A stretch of 64,000 nucleotides of DNA from Bradyrhizobium sp. Rc3b (GTDB taxonomy: Bacteria; Pseudomonadota; Alphaproteobacteria; Rhizobiales; Xanthobacteraceae). Shown here piece by piece: positions 1 through 9,524 of this stretch. Below the pieces are notes generated by a model. It searched no databases and was not told where the DNA came from. It saw nothing but the letters and a program-made list of their open reading frames with translations. Both the position numbers and the translations under genes were made by a program. The DNA lies in assembly GCF_900114915.1 (NCBI RefSeq), contig NZ_FOUS01000010.1:310001-374000 (forward strand), in the 5' to 3' direction. Each line of letters opens with the position of its first letter. Positions within the stretch are counted from its first letter, which is position 1.

Positions 1-148
1 CAACATCCGGACACATTGTGTTCGCGCGACGCTGCGGGACCATGCGCGCATGGCAACGCAGCGCCGTCCCTCATGCGTCGAGCCCGCCTTGCACAACGGC
101 GCGCTGCAAGGGATGCTGACAAGCATCGCGCATCAAGGGAATGAACTC

Positions 149-1342
149 ATGCCTGTCGACACCAAAGCCGCCACCGACCGCCTCATGCGCTTCCTCGCCG
201 TCGAGGGCGTGACCGGACAGGAGGCGGCGATCGGGCGTGAGATCACCGCCGCATTGAAGGAGAGCGGCGTAGCGGCGAAGGCGATCCGGCTCGACGATGC
301 CAATACCCGCATTCCCGTGCCGACCGAGACCGGCAACCTGATCGTCGACCTGCCCGGCCGTGGCGCGCTGCACAACCAGCCGCGCATCATGTTCATGACC
401 CATATGGACACCGTGCCGCTGTGTGCTGGGGCCAAGCCGAAGAAATCGGGCCGCAAGATCGTCAACTCCGCCAAGACTGCGCTCGGCGGCGACAATCGCT
501 GCGGCTGTGGCGTGCTGGTGACGCTGGCGGCCGAGCTCGAGAAGCACAAGCTCGACCATCCGCCGATCACGCTGTTGTTCTGCGTGCGCGAGGAGAGCGG
601 GCTCTATGGCGCGCGCCACGTCAAGCTGGACGAGCTCGGCTCGCCCGTGATGGCCTTCAACTATGACGGCGGCTCGGCCTCCAACGTCGTGATCGGCGCG
701 GTCGGCGCCGACCGCTGGACCGTCGAGATCATGGGGCGCGCCTCGCATGCCGGCGTCGCGCCGGAGCGCGGCATTTCCTCGACCATGATCATGGCGCTCG
801 CTCTTGCAGATGTGAAGGCCGGCGGCTGGTTCGGCAAGGTGGTGAAGGGCAAGCGGCAAGGCACCAGCAATGTCGGCCCCGTCACCGGCGGCGAGGGCCG
901 CCCCGCGGGCGATGCCACCAATGTCGTCACCGACTACGTGCATGTCCGCGGCGAAAGCCGCAGCCATGACGGAAAGTTCTTCAAGGAGATCACCAAGGCC
1001 TACAAGGCCGCGTTCGAGAAGGCGGCCAAGAAGGTGACGAACGCGCAAGGCAAGTCCGGCAAGGTCAAGTTCAAGGCCGAGACCGACTATTATCCGTTCC
1101 GCATGAAGGACAGCCAGCCCGTCATCAAGCGCGCGGTCGAGGCCGTATCCGCGGTCGGCGGCACGCCGAACGTCCGCACCGCCAATGGCGGCCTCGATGC
1201 CAACTGGATGGTCCGTCACGGCATTCCGACGGTGACCTTTGGCGCCGGCCAGAACGAGGCGCACACCATCGACGAATGGATCAATCTCGACGAATACGAC
1301 CGTGCGTGTGCGCTGGCCGTGCAGCTTGCGACGATGCGGTGA
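149..1342 (+). CDS. M20 family metallopeptidase, peptidase T-like
   Basis: Predicted cytosolic zinc aminopeptidase of 397 residues, similar in layout to tripeptidase T (PepT). The two-metal site is visible: His and Asp in THMDTVP (about residues 85-87), the bridging Asp in GGDNRCG (about 115), the catalytic pair EE in REESG (about 148-149), and a late His in EAHTIDEW near the C-terminus. The ATG at 149 is preceded by AGGGA at a good distance. An open frame continues upstream to 50, but that part reads like non-coding sequence, so the shorter start is preferred. Family assignment is firm; the substrate is inferred. Confidence 0.85.
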   Translation: MPVDTKAATDRLMRFLAVEGVTGQEAAIGREITAALKESGVAAKAIRLDDANTRIPVPTETGNLIVDLPGRGALHNQPRIMFMTHMDTVPLCAGAKPKKSGRKIVNSAKTALGGDNRCGCGVLVTLAAELEKHKLDHPPITLLFCVREESGLYGARHVKLDELGSPVMAFNYDGGSASNVVIGAVGADRWTVEIMGRASHAGVAPERGISSTMIMALALADVKAGGWFGKVVKGKRQGTSNVGPVTGGEGRPAGDATNVVTDYVHVRGESRSHDGKFFKEITKAYKAAFEKAAKKVTNAQGKSGKVKFKAETDYYPFRMKDSQPVIKRAVEAVSAVGGTPNVRTANGGLDANWMVRHGIPTVTFGAGQNEAHTIDEWINLDEYDRACALAVQLATMR

Positions 1343-1349
1343 GTTCGGT

Positions 1350-1412
1350 CTGTACGGTGGGTTAGCCCTGGGCTGCGCGAAGCGCAGTCCGCTGGCGTAA
1401 CCCACCCTACGA
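1350..1412. repeat. Intergenic inverted repeat
   Basis: Arms of about 13 bases (GTACGGTGGGTTA and TAACCCACCCTAC, one mismatch) enclose an inner GC-rich hairpin. It lies directly between the M20 peptidase and the enolase-superfamily gene. It resembles the other gene-end hairpins in this window but not closely enough to be the same element. It may act as an mRNA end or terminator without a T-run. Confidence 0.6.
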
Positions 1413-1436
1413 AACAAGAACAAGAAGGGAGGCCAC

Positions 1437-2525
1437 ATGCCGCACATCGCAAATATCGAGACCGGGCTCTACCGGATCCCCCTCCCCGTCACGCTGTCCG
1501 ACTCCACCCATGGCGAGATCGCGGCGTTCGAGCTGATCACCTGCCGCATCCGCGATGCCGACGGCGCCGAGGGCGTCGGCTACACTTACACGGTCGGGCG
1601 CAATGGCGGCGCTGTCGCCGACATCCTCAAGCGCGAGATCCCCGCGCTGATCGAAGGACGCGAGGCCAACGACACCGAGGCGATCTGGCATCACGTCTGG
1701 TGGGCGCTGCATTATGGCGGCCGTGGCGGGCCGGTGGTGCTGGCGCTCTCCGCGCTCGACATCGCGCTGTGGGATTTGAAGGCGCGGCGCGCCAAGCTGC
1801 CGCTGTACCAATTGCTCGGTGGGTTCGACGCGCGCGTGCCGTGCTATGCCGGCGGCATCGACCTCGATCTCTCCGTGGAGGCGCTGCTCAAGCAGACCGA
1901 CGGCAATCTCGCCAAGGGCTTTCGCGCCATCAAGATGAAGGTCGGCCGGCCCGATCTCAAATCCGACGTCGCGAAGGTCTCCGCGATGCGCCAGCATCTC
2001 GGCGACGGTTTCCCGCTGATGGTGGACGCCAACATGAAATGGACGGTCGAAGAGGCGATCCGCGCCGCCCGGGCGTTCGTTCCTTACGACCTCACCTGGC
2101 TCGAGGAGCCGATCATCCCCGACGACGTCGCCGGCCACGCGCGCATCTTACAAGCAGGCGGCGTGCCGATCGCGGCGGGCGAGAATTTGCGCTCGCTGTG
2201 GGAGTTCAAGAGCTACATCGCCAGTGGCGCGGTGTCCTATCCCGAGCCTGACGTCACCAATTGCGGCGGCGTTTCCGCCTTCATGAAGATCGCACGGCTG
2301 GCGGAAGCGTTCAACCTGCCCGTCACCAGCCACGGCGCGCACGACATCACCGTGCACCTGCTCGCGGCCTGCTCGAACCGATCCTATCTGGAGGCGCACG
2401 GCTTCGGGCTCGACAAGTACATCGAGCACCCGCTGGTGCTGCAGGAGGGCAAGGCGCTGGCGCCGGACCGGCCCGGGCACGGCATCAGCTTCGACTGGTC
2501 GGGGCTGGCGAAGCTGGCGCCTTAG
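1437..2525 (+). CDS. Mandelate racemase/muconate lactonizing enzyme family protein
   Basis: Enolase-superfamily enzyme of 362 residues that would abstract an alpha proton from a carboxylate substrate. The barrel catalytic set of the mandelate-racemase type is present: KMK (K166 and K168), metal ligands D197, E223 and E249, and a His near 299. The N-terminal capping domain covers about residues 1-120. A GGGAGG ribosome site precedes the ATG. The substrate (a sugar acid, mandelate-like acid or dipeptide) cannot be told from sequence. The adjacent peptidases give no firm clue. Confidence 0.88.
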   Translation: MPHIANIETGLYRIPLPVTLSDSTHGEIAAFELITCRIRDADGAEGVGYTYTVGRNGGAVADILKREIPALIEGREANDTEAIWHHVWWALHYGGRGGPVVLALSALDIALWDLKARRAKLPLYQLLGGFDARVPCYAGGIDLDLSVEALLKQTDGNLAKGFRAIKMKVGRPDLKSDVAKVSAMRQHLGDGFPLMVDANMKWTVEEAIRAARAFVPYDLTWLEEPIIPDDVAGHARILQAGGVPIAAGENLRSLWEFKSYIASGAVSYPEPDVTNCGGVSAFMKIARLAEAFNLPVTSHGAHDITVHLLAACSNRSYLEAHGFGLDKYIEHPLVLQEGKALAPDRPGHGISFDWSGLAKLAP

Positions 2526-2540
2526 ACTCGGTGTCCTAAT

Positions 2541-2656
2541 CTCTCCCGCTTGCGGGAGAGGTCGCGCCGAAGGGCGCGGGTGAGGGCTTTCTCCTCGTTG
2601 GGAATCCCACCGCGGAGGCACCCCCACCCCGACCCTCCCCCGCAAGCGGGAGAGGG
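2541..2656. repeat. Palindromic repeat, copy 1 of 2
   Basis: A compound element about 115 bases long. It begins with the hairpin CTCTCCCGCTTGCGGGAGAGG, has a GGGTGAGGG core, and ends with CCCTCCCCCGCAAGCGGGAGAGG, the inverted form of its own start. The same architecture recurs at 37157-37276 with a diverged centre. It sits just after a stop codon and has no coding content. This is typical of dispersed rhizobial intergenic palindromes. Confidence 0.85.
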
Positions 2657-2802
2657 GCGCACCTTTCCCCCGGCACCGTCGAACCTGATCTCACGCCGAC
2701 GAAGCGCGTTGCTGCACGCGAGGCATTCCAACGCGCTTGATGCGGGCCACGGATAATCCGCTATGGTGGCGGCAACCAACACCTTGCGAAAGATCCCCTG
2801 CC

Positions 2803-3951
2803 TTGACACCCGAGCTGCACCAGAAACTGACCGCGTGGCGCCGGCACCTTCACGCGCACCCGGAGCTGTCGCTCCAGGAGAAGGAGACCGCAGCCTTCGT
2901 GCAGGACAAGCTCACCGAGCTCGGGATTCCCTTCGAGGCGGGAATCGGTGGCCACGGCATCGTCGCGACCTTGACCCGCGGACATGCGCGCAGCCGCGTC
3001 GGCTTGCGCGCCGACATGGATGCACTGCCGATCACCGAAGATACCGGGCTTGCCTACGCCTCCAGGACATCAGGCGTGATGCATGCCTGCGGCCACGACG
3101 GGCACACCGCCTCGCTGCTCGGCGCCGCTGCGCTGCTCGCCGCTGATACCAGTTGGAGCGGCACGGTCGATTTCATCTTCCAGCCGGCGGAGGAAGGTTT
3201 CGGCGGCTCGCGCGCGATGGTCGCGGCCGGGCTGTTCGACCGCTTTCCGATGGAACGCGTGTTCGGCTTTCATAATTGGCCGGGCCTTGCCGCCGGCACC
3301 ATCGCCGTGCACGACGGCGTCGTCATGGCCTCCGGCGGACGCATCACCATCACCATCGAGGGCCATGCCGGCCACGCCGGCATGCCGCATCTGACGCGCG
3401 ATCCGGTGATGGCGGCGGGCCATCTGATCGTGGCGCTGCAATCGGTCGTCTCGCGCGGCGTCGATCCGCTCGACACCGCCGTGCTGTCGCTCTGCACCAT
3501 CGAGGGCGGCACCGCGCCGAACCAGATCGCCGGACGTGTCACCATCCGCGGCACGCTGCGGTACCATCGCGAGGCGGTCAAGCACGTCATCCTCGACGGC
3601 ATCGAACGAACCTGCGCCGGCATCGCGACCAGCTTTGGCGTCAAGGTGACACCCGAGATCGTGATGGGCGTCGGCGTCGTGATCAACACGCCTGATGAGG
3701 CCGCGCTTGCGCGCATCGCCGCCGAGAAGGTGAAGGCCGAGGTACGGCGCGATCTCGCGCCCAGCATGGCCGGCGAGGATTTTGCTCACTATCTCCAGCA
3801 GCGGCCGGGCGCCTTCGTCTGGATCGGCAACGGCGAGTTGCGCGACGGCGCCGAGCTGCACGGCCCGCGCTACGATTTCAACGACGCGATCCTGCCGGTG
3901 GCGTCGAGCTGGATGGCGGAAGTCGCCAAGGCGGCGCTGGCGTCGAACTAG
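2803..3951 (+). CDS. M20 family amidohydrolase (hippurate hydrolase/aminoacylase-like)
   Basis: Metal-dependent amidohydrolase of 382 residues that would cleave N-acyl amino acids or similar amides. Visible motifs in order are RHLHAHPELS near the start, LRADMDALP, the metal-binding HACGHDGHTA, QPAEEGFGG with the catalytic Glu, GFHNWPG, and the dimerisation segment GHAGHAGMPH. The start is taken as TTG 2803 because homologues typically begin close to the RRHLHAHPE segment; an ATG at 2737 is possible. It follows the palindromic repeat and is not tightly coupled to its neighbours. Confidence 0.87.
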   Translation: MTPELHQKLTAWRRHLHAHPELSLQEKETAAFVQDKLTELGIPFEAGIGGHGIVATLTRGHARSRVGLRADMDALPITEDTGLAYASRTSGVMHACGHDGHTASLLGAAALLAADTSWSGTVDFIFQPAEEGFGGSRAMVAAGLFDRFPMERVFGFHNWPGLAAGTIAVHDGVVMASGGRITITIEGHAGHAGMPHLTRDPVMAAGHLIVALQSVVSRGVDPLDTAVLSLCTIEGGTAPNQIAGRVTIRGTLRYHREAVKHVILDGIERTCAGIATSFGVKVTPEIVMGVGVVINTPDEAALARIAAEKVKAEVRRDLAPSMAGEDFAHYLQQRPGAFVWIGNGELRDGAELHGPRYDFNDAILPVASSWMAEVAKAALASN

Positions 3952-3952
3952 T

Positions 3953-4168
3953 TCACGAGATCTCGCGCGGCAGCTTCCAATCCGACCGCGGCGCGAACGT
4001 CTCCTCGACGGGCGCCACATGATATCCGGCAGGGAGAAGCCGGCCGCCCTCCTCGTCTGCGACCGGAACGTCGGTCACGAGGCCTTCGATCAAGGCGGCT
4101 TCCCACACCTCCTTTTCGGTCGGAAAGGGATCGCCGATCTGCTTGTTGCCTTCGAACAGCGCGTACAT
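3953..4168 (-). CDS. Small hypothetical protein
   Basis: A 71-residue protein beginning MYALFEGNKQIGDPFPTEKEVWEAAL, charged and apparently soluble, with no membrane segment or signal peptide. An AAGGA ribosome site lies about 10 bases upstream of the ATG at 4168. It is convergent with the amidohydrolase (stop codons within a few bases) and divergent from the DUF72 gene. I do not recognise a functional domain. The composition (Phe-Glu-Gly-Asn-Lys start, Pro-Thr-Glu-Lys-Glu-Val helix) looks like a real small rhizobial protein rather than a shadow frame. Confidence 0.65.
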   Translation of the reverse strand: MYALFEGNKQIGDPFPTEKEVWEAALIEGLVTDVPVADEEGGRLLPAGYHVAPVEETFAPRSDWKLPREIS

Positions 4169-4260
4169 CGGTTCCGGTCCTTGCGTTGGCGGGTTCACCA
4201 GCAACGTATCGTCTGCCTGGACGTTCCTCTCCGGCAAAGGGAACGGAGGGCACGGAAACC

Positions 4261-4983
4261 ATGGCGCGCGTTCTGATCGGAACTTCGGGCTGGCATTATG
4301 ATTCCTGGCGCGGCCCGTTCTTTCCTGAAGGCGTGACGCTGAAGCAGCAGCTTAGCTACTACGCCGGACAGTTCGACACGACGGAGCTGAACGGCGTGTT
4401 CTACCGCACGCCGACGCCTGACGCGGTGAAAGGCTGGCGCGAGCAGACCGGCCGCGATTTCGTCTTCGCCTGGAAGGCGTCGAAATTCATCACGCACTGG
4501 AAGCGCCTGTCGGAGCGCTCGGTCAACAGCCTCGAGCTGCTGGAGGACCGTATCTCACGGCTTGGCGGCAAGGCCGGCCCGATCCTGTTCCAGCTGCCGC
4601 CGCAATTCCAGGCGGATGCGGACCGCCTCGCCTCCTTCTTCAAGCTGCTGTCGCGGAAACGGCGTTACAGCTTCGAATTCCGGCATCCGAGCTGGTATCA
4701 GCCGCGCATCCTCAAAATGCTGGCCGACGAGAACATGTCGCTTTGCCTGTCCGACCATCACGATGCGCCCGCGCCCTGGAAGCGCACTGCGGATTTCGTC
4801 TATGTGCGCGGGCACGGGCCGGGCGGGCGCTATCACGGGCACTATACCAGGGCGGCACTGGCGCAATGGGCGAAGCGCATCAAGTCGTGGAAGCGGCAGG
4901 GCTGCGACGTCTATGTCTACTTCGACAACGACCAGAAGAGCGCGGCACCCGCGGACGCCAAGGCGTTGAAGCAACTGCTCTAG
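4261..4983 (+). CDS. DUF72 domain-containing protein
   Basis: A 240-residue member of the DUF72 (YecE-like) family, which folds as a TIM barrel and has no settled reaction. Recognisable family features are IGTSGWHYDSWRGPFFP at the N-terminus, ELNGVFYRTP, FAWKASKFITH, ILFQLPPQF, YSFEFRHPSW and the C-terminal VYVYFDND. A GGAGGG ribosome site precedes the ATG at 4261. The stop overlaps the stop of the convergent CoA-transferase gene by 4 bases. Confidence 0.88.
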   Translation: MARVLIGTSGWHYDSWRGPFFPEGVTLKQQLSYYAGQFDTTELNGVFYRTPTPDAVKGWREQTGRDFVFAWKASKFITHWKRLSERSVNSLELLEDRISRLGGKAGPILFQLPPQFQADADRLASFFKLLSRKRRYSFEFRHPSWYQPRILKMLADENMSLCLSDHHDAPAPWKRTADFVYVRGHGPGGRYHGHYTRAALAQWAKRIKSWKRQGCDVYVYFDNDQKSAAPADAKALKQLL

Positions 4984-6167
4984 ATGACACCGCTTTGCCG
5001 AAGCGCCGCGATCGCGGCCGCATCATAGCCGAGTTCGGCGAGAACCAGATCAGTGTGCTCGCCGAGCGTCGGCGGGCGGCTCGCGATCTCGCCCGGCGTT
5101 TCCGACAGCCTGACGGCGGCACGCGTCACCGGGGCGGGCTTCGGCAGGCCGGGATAATCGACGTCCTGCATGAAGCCGGCGGCGCAGATGTGCGGGTGAT
5201 CCAGCGCCTGTTGCGGTGAGAGGACGGGCCCGGTCGGGATCATGGCCTGGCCCAGCGCATCGACGGCTTCCTGCGTGGTGCGCTCGGCGCACCAGCGCGC
5301 CATCCGCTCGCTGATGACAGCGCCGTTATTGCCGCGGCTGATGTCGTCGGCAAAGCGCGGATCGTTCAACCACACCTCCTCCTCGCCCATCAGCCTCGCC
5401 CAGCGCTTGAACAGCGGATGCCCGGTGACCTGGCACAGCACCCAGCCGTCCCGGGTGCGGTAGATGTCGGCGGGCGCTGCGGTCTGGCCGAGATTGCCCG
5501 TCGGCACGCGATTGACGTTGATCACAGCCTGCTCGATCAGCGTCGCGTTGGTGAAGGACAGCGCGGTTGCGAGCAGCGCGCCCTCGACGATCTGCCCGCG
5601 CCCGGATTTGCCGCGCTCGATCAGCGCGGCGAGCGTGCCGAACGCGCAGTGCAGGGCGGTGCCGAAATCGACCCAGTTCACCGCGGCCCGGTAAGGCGGA
5701 TCGCCAGTGCCGGTCATGTAGACCGATCCCGACATCACCTGCCCGACGCCGTCGAAGCCGACCCGGTCGGACCAGGGGCCCGGCCCGCCGAACGCGGTTG
5801 CGGTCGTCAGGATGATGTCGGGCTTGATCGCCTTCAGGGACTCGTAGTCGAGCTTCATCGCGCGCAGGGTCTGCGGCGGCAGGTTGGCGACGACGACGTC
5901 CGCGGTCGCAACCAGGCGGCGCATCACCTCCTGTCCTTCCGGCTTCATCGGATCGAGCGTGATGCACTTCTTGTTGCGGTTGACCTGGAGGAACAACGCG
6001 CCCTCGCCGCCTTCGCCGACCGGCGCGACGAACCGATCCTCGCTGCCCTCGCGCTTCTCCACGCGAATGACCTCGGCGCCGAATTCGGCCAGCAATGTCG
6101 CGCAATAGGGCCCTGCGATATAGCGCCCGAAATCGAGCACGCGCACGCCCTCCAGAACACCTCCCAT
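4980..6167 (-). CDS. CaiB/BaiF family CoA-transferase
   Basis: Class III CoA-transferase of 395 residues, which would move CoA between carboxylic acids. The N-terminal family signature is clear: RVLDFGRYIAGPYCATLLAEFGAEVIRVE. A candidate catalytic Asp lies in NWVDFGTALH at about residue 180. The ATG at 6167 is preceded by GGGAAGGA; the upstream in-frame extension to 6239 lacks family sequence. It is one of three CaiB/BaiF genes in the window and stands alone, without a linked lyase or hydratase, so its substrate is unknown. Confidence 0.87.
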   Translation of the reverse strand: MGGVLEGVRVLDFGRYIAGPYCATLLAEFGAEVIRVEKREGSEDRFVAPVGEGGEGALFLQVNRNKKCITLDPMKPEGQEVMRRLVATADVVVANLPPQTLRAMKLDYESLKAIKPDIILTTATAFGGPGPWSDRVGFDGVGQVMSGSVYMTGTGDPPYRAAVNWVDFGTALHCAFGTLAALIERGKSGRGQIVEGALLATALSFTNATLIEQAVINVNRVPTGNLGQTAAPADIYRTRDGWVLCQVTGHPLFKRWARLMGEEEVWLNDPRFADDISRGNNGAVISERMARWCAERTTQEAVDALGQAMIPTGPVLSPQQALDHPHICAAGFMQDVDYPGLPKPAPVTRAAVRLSETPGEIASRPPTLGEHTDLVLAELGYDAAAIAALRQSGVI

Positions 6168-6709
6168 CGATTCCTTCCCTGTTGTTTTCCGCAGATTACA
6201 GGGACTGGCTGCCAGGGCAAGTTGGGAAGCGGGATGCACGCGCGACTTTCATCATCGCATCGCGAACAGTTCCTGATGAAACGCTTCTCGACAGGGAAAC
6301 CGTGCGCGCTGAGGTCTCGTCTGAGCGCTTCCCCGAAACCCCGCCGGACCGCAGCGCAAGGATCATCGCCATGCTCATTCAACCGATCGCCAGGACCAGC
6401 CGCAGCAAGACGAGAGCCTAAGGTGCGCCGTAACATCGTGAGGGAAGGACGGCATGCAAAAGCTCAAACGGGCATTTTGGCGCACTCTGGCCACCGATGG
6501 AGCTGCGTTGCATTGAGCTGACTCAAGCCTGCTCGTGATGAGCTGCACGGGCTCATCTAAGCAGCCGCCTGACGACTGCCCGATGGCTGGCTCGACGCAT
6601 CCTGCGTCGCGGGGCCGCAGCTCATTCCGTCCACGACTTTGCTCCAGCGCAAACTCCTGGATGTCGCAATCTCCCACTTGAAGGCAAAGAGCTCTTCGGA
6701 GGAAGTCCC
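6168..6709. other. Intergenic region, no convincing gene
   Basis: About 540 bases between divergent genes. Several short frames exist on both strands, but none shows a ribosome site with protein-like composition or a domain. The region presumably holds the promoters of the CoA-transferase (left) and the secreted protein (right). No clear terminator or RNA structure was recognised. Confidence 0.5.
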
Positions 6710-7186
6710 GTGATCATCTCAACCAAGTCACTCCTGATGGCAGTCCTCGCGCTCTGTTTCGTGCTGGGGCAGCCTGCTCTCGCCGCCGGACCCCACAGCC
6801 ATGAAGGACCAACCACGACCGCCCGGCCGGAGCTCGACCACGGCAAAAAGTGGCCGACTGATGATGTCTTGCGCCGCGGCATGGACGACATCGGTCTCGC
6901 GATGAGGCAGTCGCTGGCACCCATTCACAGCAACGTGTTTACGCCTGTGCAATACGAGGCTTTGGCGACGCGAATCCAGGCGCAGGTCGATGACGTGGTC
7001 GGAAACTGCAAGCTGCCCGAGCAGGCCGATCAGCAGCTTCACCTCGTCCTCGAGCAGATCATCGATGGCGCGGCGACGATGAAGACCGGGACCAGCCGCG
7101 ATCAGGGAGCCATGAAGATCGTGCGGGCGCTCGCTCAATACGGCAAGTATTTTGACCACGCCGGCTGGCAACCGCTGCAGCATTGA
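6710..7186 (+). CDS. Secreted small hypothetical protein in metal-handling group
   Basis: A 158-residue protein starting at GTG 6710 with a strong CGGAGGAAG ribosome site. Residues 1-25 form a Sec signal peptide (hydrophobic LLMAVLALCFVLG, cleavage near ALAAG). The mature protein starts with a His-containing tail (GPHSHEG) and continues as a soluble helical domain with one Cys. I do not recognise a named family. It is convergent with the metal-transporting ATPase and may be a periplasmic metal-related protein (inference from position and the His tail). Confidence 0.8.
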   Translation: MIISTKSLLMAVLALCFVLGQPALAAGPHSHEGPTTTARPELDHGKKWPTDDVLRRGMDDIGLAMRQSLAPIHSNVFTPVQYEALATRIQAQVDDVVGNCKLPEQADQQLHLVLEQIIDGAATMKTGTSRDQGAMKIVRALAQYGKYFDHAGWQPLQH

Positions 7187-7205
7187 GGTCGATTGCCGCT
7201 GCGTC

Positions 7206-9491
7206 CTATGCCGCCACGGCCTCGTAGATGTCCTCTTCCTGGGCCGTGTGCATGCGCACCAGCGTCTCGATCGCCTCGATCACGCGCTGGGCGTCGCGAA
7301 TGAGGTAGCGGTCGATCTTCTCTGACGGCAGATCCTCCGCGATCCGGGCGAGCAGCCGCGCGAGATGCAGTATCTCGCGATGCGCACGGCTCATGGCGGA
7401 GAGTCCGTGGCGGTCGCGCAGAACCTCCGTGAGCTTCGGATAGACGCTGTCTTCATCCTCGCGTTCGTGCATCACGACGCTGCTTTGGACCAGTCGATGG
7501 GCCTCGCCAATCAAGGCAGCGACCGCTTCGGGCACCGCGTCGTCGAGCGCATCGACGATCTGGCGCAAGCCGTCGAGATCCCTGAGCAGGGCCTGATGAT
7601 CGTGATGCAACGTCAGCCCCTGCTCTGCGGTGAGGCGCGGACCACTCCTGACGAGAGGCGGATTGAGCGCTCGCAGCGCGTTCAGAATGACGGCAACATC
7701 GATCACCTCCTGGACGATGGCGGCGGGCACGGGATCGAGCCAGCCAACGGTGGCAGCGACCATGGCTACCAATGACAATCCCATACCGGCGAAGATGCTC
7801 TGTAGGGCGATGCGTCGCGCCCGCTGCGCGATGATGATCGCTTCGCCGACCCGATCCAGCCGGTCCGTGAGGATCACCACATCTGCCGCCTCGGAGGAGG
7901 CGCTTGCACCACGCGCGCCGAGCGCGATCCCGGTGTCAGCCACGGCCAGCGCCGGGGCGTCATTGATACCGTCGCCGACCATGATGGTCGGATGCAGCCG
8001 CTGTTCGCTACGCACCGCTTCGACCTTATCTGCGGGAACGCGGTCGGCCAGCACGGCATCGAGATCGAGCGCAGCTCCGATGGCCTGCGCCGCCGCGGCG
8101 CGATCACCCGTGACCATCACCATCCGCGCGATGCCGGCATCGCGCAGCAGCCGGATCGCGCGTGGCGTGTCGGCCCGCAATTCGTCGGCCAGCAGCAGCG
8201 CGCCGATCAGACGGCCGTCCACCGCGACAAAGACGATCAGCGCCGAGCGCCACGAGGCACGTCGTATCGCTCGCAACTCCCATGACGACAGATCGGCATG
8301 CGAGAGAAGCATTTCCCGCGAGCCCGCCACAACGTGGCGTCCGTCGATCTGGCCGCTGAGGCCGGATCCCATGATCTCTTTGACATGTTCCGGCGGTCTC
8401 AGCTCGAGCCCCTGGGCGAGCGCCGCAGCGACGACGGCCTTCGCGAGCACATGATGCGACGCTTGCTCGAGCGACGCTCCGAGCCTGAGGACCTCGTCCG
8501 GATCCTCGCCCGGCGCGACCTCTACGGACAGCAGCCGCGCCCCGCCCACCGTCAGGGTACCGGTCTTGTCGAATAGCACGGTGTGCGCGCGGGCCAGCGC
8601 CTCCAGCGCCCTTCCGCCCTTGGCCAGGATGCCGCGGCGGGCCGCTTGCGCCACCCCGGCGATGAAGGCGACGGGTGCGGCCAGAATCAGGGGGCAAGGC
8701 GTCGCCGCCACCAGCACGGCAAGGCTGCGGGTCAGGTCGCCGGAGATGTGCCATGCCACAAAGGCGATGACGAGTGTGACCGGCAGGAAGATCAGCGCAT
8801 AGCGGTCGGCCAACCGCACAAAGGGAGCTCTCGCAGTCTGCGCCGCAGTCACCATGCGCACGATGCCCGCGTAAGTACTCTCGCTGGCCATCGCCGTCAC
8901 GGTCAATTGGAAGGTCTCACCCGCATTCAGAGAACCGGAGAGAACGGCACTTCCGCGTGTCTTGTCCGCCGGAATCGGCTCGCCAGTCACAGCGGACTCG
9001 TCGATGGTGGCAGAGGCCGACGCAACCACACCGTCGACCGGCACGATTTCGCCGGCCTTAACCAGAAGCTCCTCGCCGACCGCGACGTCTTCAACCGGAG
9101 CATCCTCGATCCGCTCGCCGGATCTGCGATGGACCTGGCGCGGTGCCCGATCAACCAGGGATCGCAGATCATGCTCCGCCCGTGCGACCGCGATCTCCTC
9201 CAGCACGTTGCCGCCGGAATACATCAGCGCGACGACAGCGCCTGCGAGCGGCTGTCCGAGCGCTAACGCCGCACTCATCGACAGCAGCGCGATCGCGTCC
9301 ACGCCGACGCGGCCGCTCAAGAGATCCTTGACGATCGAGACCGCCAATCCCGCAATCACGGGCGCCGTGCCGAGCGCCCAGGCGAAGTTGGCTACATCAG
9401 GCCGGCCCGCGGCTCGCGCGAGAATACCTGCGATCAATCCTGCGATTGCGATCGCAACCAGAGCCCATCGCAGGACCCGATCAAACGACAT
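7206..9491 (-). CDS. P1B-type heavy-metal ATPase with C-terminal hemerythrin domain
   Basis: A membrane ATPase of 761 residues that would export a transition metal. Visible in order: N-terminal membrane helices, no N-terminal HMA metal-binding domain, actuator motif TGEP (about 169), transmembrane metal-site motif TPCP (about 264), phosphorylation site DKTGT (Asp about 308), hinge GDGINDAP (about 506), then a hemerythrin-like HHE domain from about 620 to the end with ligands HHDH, HEREDED, a mid His and HTAQEED. The TPCP motif plus a hemerythrin tail resembles the P1B-5 subgroup (nickel/iron type). The usual HP dipeptide of the nucleotide site is HH (about 346-347). A GTG at 9521 is an alternative start. 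Confidence 0.9.
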   Translation of the reverse strand: MSFDRVLRWALVAIAIAGLIAGILARAAGRPDVANFAWALGTAPVIAGLAVSIVKDLLSGRVGVDAIALLSMSAALALGQPLAGAVVALMYSGGNVLEEIAVARAEHDLRSLVDRAPRQVHRRSGERIEDAPVEDVAVGEELLVKAGEIVPVDGVVASASATIDESAVTGEPIPADKTRGSAVLSGSLNAGETFQLTVTAMASESTYAGIVRMVTAAQTARAPFVRLADRYALIFLPVTLVIAFVAWHISGDLTRSLAVLVAATPCPLILAAPVAFIAGVAQAARRGILAKGGRALEALARAHTVLFDKTGTLTVGGARLLSVEVAPGEDPDEVLRLGASLEQASHHVLAKAVVAAALAQGLELRPPEHVKEIMGSGLSGQIDGRHVVAGSREMLLSHADLSSWELRAIRRASWRSALIVFVAVDGRLIGALLLADELRADTPRAIRLLRDAGIARMVMVTGDRAAAAQAIGAALDLDAVLADRVPADKVEAVRSEQRLHPTIMVGDGINDAPALAVADTGIALGARGASASSEAADVVILTDRLDRVGEAIIIAQRARRIALQSIFAGMGLSLVAMVAATVGWLDPVPAAIVQEVIDVAVILNALRALNPPLVRSGPRLTAEQGLTLHHDHQALLRDLDGLRQIVDALDDAVPEAVAALIGEAHRLVQSSVVMHEREDEDSVYPKLTEVLRDRHGLSAMSRAHREILHLARLLARIAEDLPSEKIDRYLIRDAQRVIEAIETLVRMHTAQEEDIYEAVAA

Positions 9492-9524
9492 GGCTTGGCG
9501 CGCCCGCCCTTCGGCTTCCACTCG

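Noticed and set aside
6196..6378. Short frames upstream of the secreted small protein
   Set aside because: Composition (Arg/Ser-rich) and lack of a start signal suggest chance frames in a promoter region.
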